In this document: positions 18,128 to 27,189 of the stretch, piece after piece
How positions within the stretch are numbered: the stretch's first letter is position 1
Layout of the letters: each line of letters opens with the position of its first letter
Origin: an uncultured beta proteobacterium
GTDB taxonomy: Bacteria > Pseudomonadota > Gammaproteobacteria > Burkholderiales > Burkholderiaceae_C
DNA length: 64,000 nt
Direction of reading: 5' to 3'
Assembly (NCBI GenBank): GCA_903905735.1
Contig: CAIVHU010000170.1
Coordinates: 1-64,000, forward strand
The notes under the pieces: model-generated
Told to the model about the DNA's origin: nothing
What the model saw: the letters and a program-made list of their open reading frames with translations, nothing else
Database searches by the model: none
Made by a program: the position numbers and the translations under genes

Positions 18128-18658
18128 TCAAGCGCCAATGCTCAGAAAACGGTCCGTTTGCGACAGTGCATACAGATCAATCTCCTGCCAGGGCTGGTCT
18201 TGCGCATCCAGAAAACGATGTCCGAACCAGGACGGCGACCCTGCCAAAGCAGTCTCCACGCGCGCAAAGGCCTCCTGACGGCGCAACCCGATCAAGCTGT
18301 CCACCACCAGCGCACAGTTGACACCAGCGTCGGCATTCAAGGTCACCAGGCGCGCCTGAGCCCAGGCCTGCTCGATGCGCCCCGGCGCGGCTGACGCATC
18401 CATGAAAGTCACAAGGTCAACTACACCCACCAAGCCACCGCGCAAATTAGCCACCCCACAGAACCAGGCCTGGGTGTAAGGCACCCGTGCGATGGGCGGC
18501 AAGGGGAAAATTTCACCCGACTGCGACAAGGGCAACAGGTAGCGCGTGCGCCCCAGGACCACCGCCAGCCACGCCACAGACACTGACTGCGCCTGGGCTG
18601 ACTGAAGCCTGCCAGCCAGACGGGTTTGGAAGTCTCTGAGGGCTTGTTTCTTGGTCAT
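18128..18658 (-). CDS. pilI: CheW-like adaptor PilI
   Basis: A 176-residue CheW-domain protein that would couple PilJ to the ChpA kinase. The beta-barrel landmarks RYLLPLSQSGEIFPLPPI and FCGVANLRGGLVGVVDLVTF are clear. It sits 14 bp after pilH and 21 bp before pilJ in the same transcription unit. Confidence 0.92.
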   Translation of the reverse strand: MTKKQALRDFQTRLAGRLQSAQAQSVSVAWLAVVLGRTRYLLPLSQSGEIFPLPPIARVPYTQAWFCGVANLRGGLVGVVDLVTFMDASAAPGRIEQAWAQARLVTLNADAGVNCALVVDSLIGLRRQEAFARVETALAGSPSWFGHRFLDAQDQPWQEIDLYALSQTDRFLSIGA

Positions 18659-18672
18659 TGACGTGTCGGGAA

Positions 18673-19038
18673 TCAGCCCAGCGCCTTGATTTTTTCCATC
18701 AATTCATGGGCGTTGACGGGTTTCGTGATGTAGTCACTGGCACCTTGGCGCAAACCCCAGACGCGGTCGGTCTCCAGGTTTTTGCTGGTGCACATGATGA
18801 TGGGAATGTCGGCGTAAGCCGGCGTGCGATGGATCGAGCGTGTCAGCTGAAATCCGTTTTGCCCCGGCATCACCACGTCCATCAAAATCAGGTCAGGTTT
18901 GGCATCAGCCAGGCGTTTGAGCGCTTCATCGCCGCTCTCAGCGGTGCGCACCGACATGCCGTTGCCATGCAGCAAGTCAGCCAGGTACATCAACTCGGTT
19001 TTGGAGTCGTCAACAATCAGCACGTTACGAATCGTCAC
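18673..19038 (-). CDS. pilH: Response regulator PilH
   Basis: A single-domain receiver (121 residues). The acidic pair is in VLIVDDSKTE, the phosphorylated aspartate is in DLILMDVVMPGQNGF (about residue 52), and the conserved lysine is in YITKPVNAHEL. It has no output domain, as expected for a CheY-like regulator of pilus extension and retraction. Start overlaps the pilG stop by 4 bp. Confidence 0.92.
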   Translation of the reverse strand: MTIRNVLIVDDSKTELMYLADLLHGNGMSVRTAESGDEALKRLADAKPDLILMDVVMPGQNGFQLTRSIHRTPAYADIPIIMCTSKNLETDRVWGLRQGASDYITKPVNAHELMEKIKALG

Positions 19039-19445
19039 GCCGCGTCCCCTTGTAGCGCCTCGGCATATTGCGTCACGGTTTTGAGCAACTGGTCTTTGGT
19101 AAAGGGTTTGGTCAGATAGTCCTGCGCGCCCACCATGCGCCCGCGCGCCTTGTCAAACACGCCGTCCTTGGACGACAGCATGATCACCGGCACCTTGGCA
19201 AATTTGGCATTGCGTTTGATAATGGCGCAGGTCTGGTAGCCGTCCAGGCGAGGCATCAGAATGTCGCAAAAGATCAGGTCGGGATGGTAATCACTGACCT
19301 TGGCCAGCGCATCGAACCCGTCCTCGGCCAGCATCACGTCGTGCTGGCCCGCCTTCAGGAAGATTTCGGCACTGCGCCGGATGGTGTTGCTGTCATCAAC
19401 CACCAGAATTTTCAAATTTGATCCGGTTGTATTCACCCGATTCAT
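19035..19445 (-). CDS. pilG: Response regulator PilG
   Basis: A CheY-like receiver and first gene of the Chp operon. The start at 19445 (MNRVNTTGSNLKILVVDD) is preferred over an upstream start because receiver homology begins there. Phosphorylation aspartate is in DLIFCDILMPRLDGY, and the switch lysine in YLTKPFTKDQL. With PilH it would form the pair of CheY-like outputs of ChpA. Confidence 0.92.
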   Translation of the reverse strand: MNRVNTTGSNLKILVVDDSNTIRRSAEIFLKAGQHDVMLAEDGFDALAKVSDYHPDLIFCDILMPRLDGYQTCAIIKRNAKFAKVPVIMLSSKDGVFDKARGRMVGAQDYLTKPFTKDQLLKTVTQYAEALQGDAA

Positions 19446-19482
19446 CTCCAGAGTTGACGTTTGAAAACTGCTCCCACAGATG

Positions 19483-19656
19483 TCAGATCTGCACCATCTC
19501 AAAATCTTCCTTGCGTGCCCCGCAGTCCGGGCAAGCCCAGTTCAGCGGCACTTTGTCCCACGGCGTGCCCGCCGACACACCGTTGTCCGGGTCACCCAAG
19601 GACTCATCATAAATCCAGCCACAGATCAAACACATCCAGGTCGTCGATGAGGTCAC
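19483..19656 (-). CDS. Rubredoxin
   Basis: A 57-residue one-iron rubredoxin. Two CxxC pairs bind iron: MCLICGWIYDE and CPDCGARKEDF. It is read from a GTG at 19654-19656, preceded by an AGGTG ribosome site; the longer ORF to 19710 has a non-homologous N-terminal extension. It carries electrons to partners not shown here. It lies upstream of pilG on the same strand and divergent from hemL. Confidence 0.92.
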   Translation of the reverse strand: MTSSTTWMCLICGWIYDESLGDPDNGVSAGTPWDKVPLNWACPDCGARKEDFEMVQI

Positions 19657-19897
19657 GGATTGGGCACCTTTAAAACAGTTAAAAAATGGAGCTGCCGTCC
19701 CAGACGGCAAGCCACTTGCACGCTATTCTGCCTCAAGAAATTTCGCAAGAGGTGCTTTTCTCGCTGCTGGATGACTGGCTCAGACCCCAAGACGGGGCGA
19801 CAATTCAGGCCGGTGTGACTTTATGTGCACAATCTGCCGTCGGCAGCTAACCGTCAGCCCGCTGTTTATTTCGTACTTTCACCCTAGCTCTCTTGCC

Positions 19898-21208
19898 ATG
19901 ACCACTCAAACTGATCTCAATACCACCTTGTTCGAACGCGCCAAAAAAGTGATCCCTGGTGGCGTCAATTCACCCGTGCGCGCCTTCCGCGCCGTGGGCG
20001 GTACGCCGCGCTTCATCAGCCGCGCACAAGGCGCGTATATCTGGGATGCCAACGGCCAGAAATACATCGACTATATCGGCTCCTGGGGCCCGATGATTCT
20101 GGGCCACGGCCACCCTGCGGTGGTGGAAGCGGTGCAAAAAGCAGTGCTGGAAGGCTTCTCGTACGGCGCGCCGACCGAGCGCGAGGTGGAACTGGCCGAA
20201 GCCATCCTCAAGATCATGCCCAGTATGGACATGGTGCGCCTGGTGAGCTCCGGCACCGAAGCCGGCATGAGCGCCATCCGCCTGGCACGTGGTGCCACCA
20301 ATCGCAAGACCATCCTCAAGTTTGAAGGCTGCTACCACGGCCACGCCGACGCGCTCCTAGTTAAGGCAGGTTCCGGTCTGGCCACCTTCGGCAACCCCAC
20401 CAGCGCAGGCGTGCCGCCCGAAGTGGTGCAGCACACCATGGTGCTGGAATACAACGACGTGGCGCAGATCGAAGCCGCCTTTGCCGAGCAAGGCAAAGAC
20501 ATCGCATGCGTGATCATCGAGCCGATCGCTGGCAACATGAACTTTGTGCGCGCCAGCGTGCCTTTCATGAAACGCTGCCGCGAACTGTGCACGCAGTACG
20601 GCGCGCTGCTGATCCTGGACGAAGTGATGACCGGTTTCCGCGTGGCGCTGGGCGGCGCGCAAAGCGTCTATGCCAAAGCGATCCCCGGCTTTGAGCCCGA
20701 CATGACGGTGATGGGCAAGGTGATTGGCGGCGGCATGCCACTGGCGGCCTTTGGTGCCAAACGTGCGGTGATGGAGCACCTGGCCCCGCTGGGTGGGGTC
20801 TATCAGGCCGGCACGCTGTCAGGCAACCCGGTGGCCACCGCCTGCGGCCTGGCGACGCTGAAAGAAATCAGCAAACCCGGCTTCTACGAGAAACTGGGCC
20901 GCAAGACCCGCTCGCTGATCAGCGGCTTGGGCCAAGCGGCTGCGGCCGAAGGCGTGGCGTTCAGCGGCGACAGCGAGGGCGGCATGATGGGCTTTTTCCT
21001 GCTCGACACCCTGCCCCACACCTATAGCCAGGTCATGAAAACCGATGGTGCCAAGTTCAACCAGCTTTTCCACGGTCTGCTGGACCGGGGGGTTTACATC
21101 GCCCCGGCGTTGTACGAAGCCGGGTTCGTGAGCGCTGCGCATACCGACGAAGACATTGCAGCCTCTGTGGCTGCGGCGCGCGAGATTTTCAAATTGCTTC
21201 CAAAGTAA
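19898..21208 (+). CDS. hemL: Glutamate-1-semialdehyde 2,1-aminomutase
   Basis: A 436-residue PLP enzyme converting glutamate-1-semialdehyde to 5-aminolevulinate for haem synthesis (C5 pathway). It begins [20 protein letters not shown] and contains [10 protein letters not shown], the cofactor-binding [15 protein letters not shown], and the PLP lysine in [16 protein letters not shown] near residue 273. The start at 19898 matches the family N-terminus; upstream in-frame codons do not. A rho-independent terminator follows. Confidence 0.97.
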   Translation: MTTQTDLNTTLFERAKKVIPGGVNSPVRAFRAVGGTPRFISRAQGAYIWDANGQKYIDYIGSWGPMILGHGHPAVVEAVQKAVLEGFSYGAPTEREVELAEAILKIMPSMDMVRLVSSGTEAGMSAIRLARGATNRKTILKFEGCYHGHADALLVKAGSGLATFGNPTSAGVPPEVVQHTMVLEYNDVAQIEAAFAEQGKDIACVIIEPIAGNMNFVRASVPFMKRCRELCTQYGALLILDEVMTGFRVALGGAQSVYAKAIPGFEPDMTVMGKVIGGGMPLAAFGAKRAVMEHLAPLGGVYQAGTLSGNPVATACGLATLKEISKPGFYEKLGRKTRSLISGLGQAAAAEGVAFSGDSEGGMMGFFLLDTLPHTYSQVMKTDGAKFNQLFHGLLDRGVYIAPALYEAGFVSAAHTDEDIAASVAAAREIFKLLPK

Positions 21209-21256
21209 TAGTTATCAGCCCTTGCTTCAAAAGGGCTAGAAGCCTATTTTTTATGT
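21207..21256 (+). repeat. Dispersed intergenic repeat after hemL
   Basis: AATAGTTATCAGCCCTTGCT, then TCAAAAGGGCTAGAAGCC: a slightly diverged copy starting on the hemL stop codon. The core AGCCCTT...AAGGGCT can form a hairpin. Confidence 0.8.
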
Positions 21257-21257
21257 A

Positions 21258-21282
21258 AAAGCGGCCGATGGCCGCTTTTTTT
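21258..21282 (+). terminator. Rho-independent terminator of hemL
   Basis: AAAGCGGCC-GAT-GGCCGC, then a run of seven T. A GC-rich stem with a 3-base loop directly after the repeat that follows hemL. Confidence 0.85.
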
Positions 21283-21543
21283 GTGACTCGACTCGAAGTC
21301 GTTTGCTGTTCTTGGCTCCAGGCGCGCGGTGGGTTTGCCGTTCTCCGGCTTGCTCGCGGGTGACGGTTTTGGGCGGTCCTGCGCTCAGGTGTCGCCACTG
21401 TACTCGGTGTGCCACCTGCCACGCCACGCGAATGAGGCCTGCGCCCGACAACCCCACCACCCGCCTTCAACATGTTTAGATGCAATGTAGCGGCAGGTTC
21501 AGATCCACAACCGACATTGATTTTTTGTTAGTCGGGTGGGATT
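21283..21543. other. Intergenic stretch without a supported gene
   Basis: Between the hemL terminator and a convergent small gene lies a GC-rich stretch with overlapping leftward open frames (for example 21251-21460, beginning MVGLSGAGLIRVAWQVAHRV). They show no domain, have arginine-rich unbalanced composition, and run into the terminator. The sequence looks like the kind of dispersed repeat that is often annotated as short hypothetical proteins in Burkholderiales. That is recollection, not a result. Confidence 0.4.
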
Positions 21544-21939
21544 TCAAGAACCTTTCAACAGTAGACTTGTTGGCGGATTTCGATTTTCTTTTAGACCCTT
21601 AAAGCTGTTGACATAGCTTTCTTTCGGTTTGGGGAAAGCGTTCAAATGTATTTCCTTTCCACGGGTGAGATCAAGTCCACGGGCCGCGACAAATCCAAAA
21701 ACCTCCTGAACAACGGCGGAATCTGTTGCTGAATAGAGATTCATTTCTATTGCTTTCCCGTCCCTACGGTAGATTGGAGCGACGTTGTAACAGTCTTGCG
21801 AATTCTTACAAACCCCGACCGAGATGAGATGCTCGGTGAGCGCATCGAACAGTGCGTTTCCCTCAATAGAGAATCCGTTCCCCGCCCACGACATTGGGTT
21901 GAAGAGGCAGAGCCAGAAAGCCAGGGTTATTTTCAGCAT
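21544..21939 (-). CDS. Small exported protein of unknown function
   Basis: A 131-residue protein starting at 21939 so that MLKITLAFWLCLFNPMSWAG forms a signal peptide cleaved after SWA. The mature part has a cysteine pair (VCKNSQDCYNV) that could make one disulfide, and no known domain. Codon usage is less GC-rich than the flanking genes, which suggests a recent arrival. It lies alone between hemL and purH, next to a large hairpin sequence. Function unknown. Confidence 0.6.
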   Translation of the reverse strand: MLKITLAFWLCLFNPMSWAGNGFSIEGNALFDALTEHLISVGVCKNSQDCYNVAPIYRRDGKAIEMNLYSATDSAVVQEVFGFVAARGLDLTRGKEIHLNAFPKPKESYVNSFKGLKENRNPPTSLLLKGS

Positions 21940-22089
21940 TTGATTGTCGAGTGAGAGTGCCAAGCGAAATACTTACGGCAATATATGCCAGAAGAATTGC
22001 CCAATGCCCAACACTCTCGCTTGCTGAGCGGTCATCTGCAGCACCCTGAATTCCGGTGCCCTCGTTCGCGTTCCGGCGATGCTGATCAG

Positions 22090-22164
22090 CAGGAGATGGG
22101 TTGGGGTGGCGGCCGATTTCTGGGCCTTTGACAGTATGAGGCCGCCGCCCCAATCCATTTCCTG
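22090..22164 (+). other. 25-bp stem-loop (inverted repeat), no gene
   Basis: CAGGAGATGGGTTGGGGTGG with CGGCC pairs with GGCCGCCGCCCCAATCCATT with TCCTG across a 25-nt loop. Three positions differ from perfect complementarity and all three are G-U pairs in a rightward RNA. No T-run follows on the right. The rest of 21940-22223 contains no supported gene. Confidence 0.7.
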
Positions 22165-22223
22165 CCGCCCACAGACGCAGGCCTGACCACGTTTCTGCCA
22201 ACGGGTCAGGCATCAAACACAAC

Positions 22224-23822
22224 TCAGTGCCGGAAATGCCGCACGCCTGAGAACACCATCGCCACACCGCGCTCGTTGGCGGCGTCGATCACTTCCTGGT
22301 CACGCATCGAGCCACCGGGCTGGATGATGCAGGTGGCACCTGCATCGACCACCACGTCCAGACCATCGCGGAACGGGAAGAAGGCGTCGCTGGCGACCGC
22401 CGTGCCAGCCAGGCTCAGGCCCGCAGCTTGGGCCTTGATAGATACGATGCGGGCCGAGTCCAGGCGGCTCATCTGCCCTGCACCCACACCCATGGTCATG
22501 CCGCCCTTGCAAAAGACGATGGCGTTGCTCTTGACGAACTTGCCGATTTTCCAGGCAAACAGCAGGTCTTGTAACTGCTCGGCCGTGGGTTGTACCTTGG
22601 TGACGACTTTCAGGTCGGCCAGCGTCAGTTCATGGTTGTCGGCGGTCTGCATCAGTAGGCCGGAGCCAACGCGTTTGATGTCCATGGCGTTGCGGCCATT
22701 GGCCCAGTCGGTGGCGCCACCGGGTGGCAACGGGATCTTCAGGATGCGCACGTTGACCTTGGTTTTGAACACCGCCAAGGCTTCCGGCGTGAAGTCCGGG
22801 GCCATCAGTACCTCGATGAACTGCTTCGACATCTGTAGCGCAGCAGGCTCATCCAGCGTGCAGTTGATGGCAATGATGCCGCCAAACGCGCTGGTCGGGT
22901 CAGTCTGGAACGCCTTGCTGTAGGCCTGCAAGGCATCGGCACCCACAGCCACACCGCAGGGGTTGGCGTGTTTGACGATGACGCAGGCTGCGCCATCTTT
23001 CGCAGCGTCAAAACTCTTGACACATTCCCACGCTGCATCGGCATCGCCGATGTTGTTGTAGCTGAGCTCCTTGCCTTGCAACTGCACTGCGGTCACCAGG
23101 GAGCCGGGCGCCGGGTACAGGTCGCGGTAAAAAGCAGCGCTTTGGTGCGGGTTTTCGCCGTAACGCAGGTCTTGCAGCTTGATGAAGTTGCTGTTGGCTT
23201 GCGCCGGGAACAGGCCCGGCACGGGCGCGCTCACCGATTCGTCAAACGTGATGGCAGACAGATAATTACTGATGGCCGCATCGTATTGGGCCACGCGGTT
23301 GAAGGCGGCCACGCTCAGCGCAAACTTGGTGGCCAGCGTGAGCTTGCCGTCAGCCTGCAATTTGGCCAGCACCTGCGGGTATTGGCTGGCATCCGTCAGC
23401 ACACCCACGTCGCGCCAGTTTTTTGCAGCGCTGCGCACCATAGCCGGGCCGCCAATGTCAATATTTTCGATCGCGTCTTCTAGCGTGCAGCCGGGTTTGG
23501 CCACGGTGGCTTCAAACGGGTACAGGTTGATGACAGCCAGGTCGATGGTGTCGATGGCGTAGGCCTTGAGCGCGGCCATGTGCTCGGGCACGTCCCGGCG
23601 GGCCAGCAGGCCGCCGTGCACTTTGGGATGCAGGGTTTTGACGCGGCCATCAAGCATTTCCGGGAAACCGGTCGTTTGTGCCACCTCGGTCACCGGCAAA
23701 CCCTGATCCGCCAGCAACTTGGCAGTGCCGCCGGTGGAGATGAGCTTGATGCCCAGCGCATGCAGGGCCTGGGCGAATTCGACGATGCCGGTTTTGTCGG
23801 AGACGGAGATGAGTGCATTCAT
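22224..23822 (-). CDS. purH: Bifunctional AICAR transformylase / IMP cyclohydrolase
   Basis: A 532-residue enzyme for the last two steps of IMP synthesis. The N-terminal cyclohydrolase (MGS-like) domain opens [20 protein letters not shown] with [10 protein letters not shown]. The C-terminal transformylase has [14 protein letters not shown] and the downstream [20 protein letters not shown]. The start at 23822 is set by homology; the frame is open 12 codons further. A dispersed repeat lies about 40 bp upstream, between it and fis. Confidence 0.97.
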   Translation of the reverse strand: MNALISVSDKTGIVEFAQALHALGIKLISTGGTAKLLADQGLPVTEVAQTTGFPEMLDGRVKTLHPKVHGGLLARRDVPEHMAALKAYAIDTIDLAVINLYPFEATVAKPGCTLEDAIENIDIGGPAMVRSAAKNWRDVGVLTDASQYPQVLAKLQADGKLTLATKFALSVAAFNRVAQYDAAISNYLSAITFDESVSAPVPGLFPAQANSNFIKLQDLRYGENPHQSAAFYRDLYPAPGSLVTAVQLQGKELSYNNIGDADAAWECVKSFDAAKDGAACVIVKHANPCGVAVGADALQAYSKAFQTDPTSAFGGIIAINCTLDEPAALQMSKQFIEVLMAPDFTPEALAVFKTKVNVRILKIPLPPGGATDWANGRNAMDIKRVGSGLLMQTADNHELTLADLKVVTKVQPTAEQLQDLLFAWKIGKFVKSNAIVFCKGGMTMGVGAGQMSRLDSARIVSIKAQAAGLSLAGTAVASDAFFPFRDGLDVVVDAGATCIIQPGGSMRDQEVIDAANERGVAMVFSGVRHFRH

Positions 23823-23860
23823 GGTGTGGCGATGGTTGGAGGAAAGGGGCAGCGGCAATT

Positions 23861-23917
23861 GAATATATAAGAAAAGTGGCTCTAGCCTTTATAGGTAAAG
23901 GGCTAGCAGCTATCAAT
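23861..23917 (-). repeat. Dispersed intergenic repeat between fis and purH
   Basis: Leftward copy: TGATAGCTGCTAGCCCTTTA, then CCTATAAAGGCTAGAGCC. It overlaps the fis stop codon and ends about 40 bp before the purH start. Confidence 0.8.
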
Positions 23918-24149
23918 CAATGAGCTTGTGTTCCAGCAGTTTCTTGCGCAGCGTGTTGCGGTTCAGGCCCAACCACTGCGCCGCTTTGGACTGGTTGTTG
24001 TCGGCGCGCTGCATCACCACTTCGAGCAGCGGGCGCTCCACCACACTGATGAGCATGTCATACATGCCATTGGGTTCGCTGGCCCCCAGATCACACAGGT
24101 AGCCCTCCACATTGCTGCGCACACATTCTGCGATGTGCAGGGGTTTCAT
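23913..24149 (-). CDS. fis: Fis-type nucleoid-associated protein
   Basis: A 78-residue Fis-family DNA-binding protein starting MKPLHIAECVRSNVEGYL. The C-terminal helix-turn-helix NQSKAAQWLGLNRNTLRKKL is nearly identical to Fis. It bends DNA and affects growth-phase transcription. Start and the dusB stop overlap (ATGA), reproducing the conserved dusB-fis operon. Confidence 0.94.
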   Translation of the reverse strand: MKPLHIAECVRSNVEGYLCDLGASEPNGMYDMLISVVERPLLEVVMQRADNNQSKAAQWLGLNRNTLRKKLLEHKLID

Positions 24150-25189
24150 GGTGTTGTCTCCAGATTCAGGGGGTAGTTGTTTTGAAGTTCGGGTACTGGC
24201 AAGCGGTCCATACACACATGCAGGGCATCAAAGAAATACGCCACGGCCGCCAGTTGCTCCTGGCAGTCGTCCACCGTATTGATGTGCGCGCGGAAATCTT
24301 CACCGCCGGGCAAGGCCCGGACATACCAGCCGATGTGTTTGCGCGCGGTGCGCACGCCAAGATACTCACCATACAGCGCGTAATGGTCTTGCAAATGGTC
24401 CAGAAGCAAATGCTTGACCGCAGGCACCAGCGGCTGCGCCAGCAGCGTACCGGTGGCCAGGTAGTGGGCGATCTCACGAAATAGCCAGGGCCGCCCCTGC
24501 GCAGCGCGGCCAATCATGACCGCATCAGCCCCCGTGGCCACCAGAACAGCGCGGGCTTTTTGCGGGCTGTCGATGTCGCCATTGGCGACCACCGGCACAC
24601 GCACGGCGGCTTTGACGGCAGCAATGGTGTCGTATTCAGCCAGCCCTTTGTAACCTTGCTCCCGCGTGCGGCCATGCACGGTGATCATCTGCACGCCAGC
24701 GGCCTCGGCGGCCAGGGCGATTTGCACCGCGTTTTTGTGCGTCTGGCTCCAGCCGGTGCGCATCTTCAGGGTGACTGGCACCCCAAGAGGCGCACACGCC
24801 TGCACCACCGCTGACACGATGTCGATGGCCAGTCGCTCGTCTTGCATCAGGGCCGAGCCAGCCCACTTGTTGCAGACTTTTTTGGCTGGGCAGCCCATGT
24901 TGATATCGATCACCTGCGCGCCCCGGTTGATGTTGAAACGGGCGGCATCGGCCATCATCTGCGGCTCGGTGCCGGCGATTTGCACAGCAATCAGGCCCGA
25001 CTCACCCGCGTGATCGGCACGGCGTGTGGTTTTGAGTGAGTCCTGCAAGTCCGGGCGGCTGGTGACCATTTCGCTCACCGCATACCCCGCGCCCAAGCGC
25101 TTGCACAGTTGGCGAAACGGTCGGTCGGTGACACCTGCCATCGGGGCCACAAAGCAGGCGTTGGGCAACAAATAAGGGCCGATGTTCAT
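24146..25189 (-). CDS. dusB: tRNA-dihydrouridine synthase B
   Basis: A 347-residue FMN-dependent enzyme reducing uridine to dihydrouridine in tRNA. The flavin barrel begins VAPMAGVTDRPFRQLCKRLG; the catalytic cysteine is in INMGCPAKKVCNKWAGSAL near residue 100. The start at 25189 gives MNIGPYLLPNACFVAPMAG, the usual N-terminus; 17 extra codons upstream are not family-like. It is the first gene of dusB-fis. Confidence 0.95.
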   Translation of the reverse strand: MNIGPYLLPNACFVAPMAGVTDRPFRQLCKRLGAGYAVSEMVTSRPDLQDSLKTTRRADHAGESGLIAVQIAGTEPQMMADAARFNINRGAQVIDINMGCPAKKVCNKWAGSALMQDERLAIDIVSAVVQACAPLGVPVTLKMRTGWSQTHKNAVQIALAAEAAGVQMITVHGRTREQGYKGLAEYDTIAAVKAAVRVPVVANGDIDSPQKARAVLVATGADAVMIGRAAQGRPWLFREIAHYLATGTLLAQPLVPAVKHLLLDHLQDHYALYGEYLGVRTARKHIGWYVRALPGGEDFRAHINTVDDCQEQLAAVAYFFDALHVCMDRLPVPELQNNYPLNLETTP

Positions 25190-25399
25190 GTGAACTGAAG
25201 AAAAAAGTCGGTGTAAAACATGCTGGTTGACCGGCTGCACAGCCCGCTCAGCGGGGACGCAAGGGGTGTGGAAAACCGGGATTGTCAGACATTCTAGCTG
25301 CCTAAAAAAGCGGCACTGCAGCCACCTGTTGCAGGTGCCGAATCGCGGGCTTCCTCATGCCAGGTGTGGGTTGCTTGGGATTCCTATACTCGGCCACCA

Positions 25400-25870
25400 A
25401 TGGATGCCTGGCTTGCCCCCCTTCTGACCTGGCTTGCCCTGCCGCAATACGGCTTGAGCAGCCTGTTTCTGGTGTCCTTTTTGTCAGCCACGTTGCTGCC
25501 CCTAGGCTCAGAGCCGGCCGTGTTTGGGTTGGTCAAGCTCAGCCCCGATTTGTTCTGGTCCATCATCGCCGTGGCCACGGTGGGCAACACCCTGGGCGGC
25601 GCGGTGACCTGGTGGATGGGGCTGGCTTCGCACAAGGTGGTGGAGCGCCACCAGCATTCAGCCCACCACCTGCGGGCGCTGGGCTGGCTGGAAAAACTCG
25701 GCCCCAAGGCCTGCCTGCTGGCCTGGCTGCCAGTGGTGGGCGACCCGCTGTGCGCGGTGGCAGGCTGGCTCAAGCTGCCGTTCTGGCCCTGCGTGATCTA
25801 TATGGCCATCGGTAAATTTGCCCGTTACCTGACCATGACCGCCGCGCTGGTGGGGGTGTTTGGCGGCTGA
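25400..25870 (+). CDS. YqaA-type VTT/SNARE-associated membrane protein
   Basis: A 156-residue inner-membrane protein of the DedA/VTT-related YqaA group. Helices lie at both ends with SLFLVSFLSATLLPLGSEPA and the central GNTLGGAVTWWMG; the conserved GDPLCAVAGWLKLPFWP is present near residue 125. Related proteins are implicated in lipid scrambling or transport; no specific function is known. It is divergent from dusB and convergent with ychF. Confidence 0.9.
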   Translation: MDAWLAPLLTWLALPQYGLSSLFLVSFLSATLLPLGSEPAVFGLVKLSPDLFWSIIAVATVGNTLGGAVTWWMGLASHKVVERHQHSAHHLRALGWLEKLGPKACLLAWLPVVGDPLCAVAGWLKLPFWPCVIYMAIGKFARYLTMTAALVGVFGG

Positions 25871-25919
25871 GGCGAGGCCCAAGTCACCGCGCCAGTCAGC
25901 GGACACAGCCGCCGCAAAA

Positions 25920-25984
25920 CGCTATACAAGTAGTAGCTGCCTGCCCTTTTTGGATAAGGGCTAGTGGCCAATTTGGCTTATAAA
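25920..25984 (+). repeat. Dispersed intergenic repeat between yqaA-like gene and ychF
   Basis: GTAGTAGCTGCCTGCCCTTT, then TTGGATAAGGGCTAGTGGCC, then AATTTGGCTTATAA. It lies in the convergent gap, 3 bp from the ychF stop codon. Confidence 0.85.
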
Positions 25985-25987
25985 ACG

Positions 25988-27073
25988 CTATGAACTGAAC
26001 AGGAAGTTCATCACGTCGCCATCCTTGACAACGTAGTCTTTGCCTTCGGCGCGCATCTTGCCCGCGTCCTTGGCACCCTGCTCACCCTTGAAGGCGATGA
26101 AGTCGTCATACGCGATGGTCTGGGCGCGGATGTAGCCCTTCTCGAAATCGGTGTGGATCACGCCAGCGGCTTGCGGGCCGGTGTCGCCTTTATGGATGGT
26201 CCAGGCGCGCACTTCCTTCACCCCGGCGGTGAAATAGGTTTGCAATCCCAGCAGGTCGTAGGCAGCGCGGATCAGGCGGTTCAGGCCCGGCTCGTGCAGG
26301 CCGAGTTCTTCCAGGAACATCAGGCGGTCTTCATCACTCATCTCGGCCATTTCGGCCTCCAACTTGGCGCTGATCGCCACCACCGGCGCATTCTGGGCGG
26401 TGGCATAGGCGGTCAGGCGGTCCAAAAATGGGTTGTTGTGAAAGCCGTCTTCGGCCACGTTGGCGACAAACATGGCGGGCTTGGCGGTGATCAGAAAAAA
26501 CTGCTTGAGCAGCGGCAACTCGTCCTTGCTGAAATCCAGCGTGCGCACCGGCTTGGCTTCGTTCAGCGCCACCTGGCACTTCTCCAGAATCGACACCAGT
26601 TTGGCAGACTCCTTGTCCCCCGAGCGCGCCAGCTTGGTCACCCGGTGCAGCGCTTTTTCTACCGCCGCCAGGTCGGCCAAGCACAACTCGGTCTGGATGA
26701 CTTCAATGTCGTCAATCGGGTCGACCTTGCCGGCCACATGGATCACGTTGGTATCCTCAAAGCAGCGCACCACATTGATGATGGCATCGGTTTCACGGAT
26801 GTGCGCCAGAAACTTGTTGCCCAGGCCTTCACCGGTGCTGGCACCGGCCACCAGACCGGCAATGTCGACAAACTCGACAATGGCGCGCTGGACTTTTTGC
26901 GGGTTGACGATGGCGGACAGCGCGTCCAGTCGTGCGTCCGGCACTTCCACAATGCCCACATTGGGTTCGATGGTGCAAAAGGGGTAGTTTTCAGCCGCAA
27001 TGCCCGCCTTGGTCAGCGCGTTGAACAGGGTCGATTTACCGACGTTGGGCAAGCCCACGATGCCACATTTCAT
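25988..27073 (-). CDS. ychF: Redox-regulated ribosome-binding ATPase YchF
   Basis: A 361-residue Obg-family P-loop NTPase that prefers ATP and binds ribosomes. [18 protein letters not shown] is the Walker A region, with [12 protein letters not shown] as switch [21 protein letters not shown] as the G3 region, and a C-terminal TGS domain ([20 protein letters not shown]...DFEKGYIRA). It is divergent from the UbiH-type gene with 116 bp between starts. Confidence 0.97.
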   Translation of the reverse strand: MKCGIVGLPNVGKSTLFNALTKAGIAAENYPFCTIEPNVGIVEVPDARLDALSAIVNPQKVQRAIVEFVDIAGLVAGASTGEGLGNKFLAHIRETDAIINVVRCFEDTNVIHVAGKVDPIDDIEVIQTELCLADLAAVEKALHRVTKLARSGDKESAKLVSILEKCQVALNEAKPVRTLDFSKDELPLLKQFFLITAKPAMFVANVAEDGFHNNPFLDRLTAYATAQNAPVVAISAKLEAEMAEMSDEDRLMFLEELGLHEPGLNRLIRAAYDLLGLQTYFTAGVKEVRAWTIHKGDTGPQAAGVIHTDFEKGYIRAQTIAYDDFIAFKGEQGAKDAGKMRAEGKDYVVKDGDVMNFLFSS

Positions 27074-27189
27074 ACAAATCCTATCGTTTGGGGAGCGCTT
27101 TGGCGCAGAGCCGGCAGGCGCTACGGGTCAGCCTGGCTAAACCCCGGATTATCCATGAGGCCACCGGGGCACTTCTACAATCGCCCCCC

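Noticed and set aside
19686-19850. 54-codon rightward frame (MELPSQTASHLHAILPQEIS) before hemL
   Set aside because: It has an ATG and a plausible composition but no homology, no clear ribosome site, and overlaps the rubredoxin promoter region; not enough support.
22007-22115. attC-like integron recombination site
   Set aside because: A GCCCAAC box is present but no matching GTTRRRY partner at proper spacing; the strong hairpin lies outside it.
21863-22267. 134-codon leftward frame between purH and the small exported protein
   Set aside because: It crosses the 25-bp hairpin and overlaps two genes; its translation has no recognisable domain.
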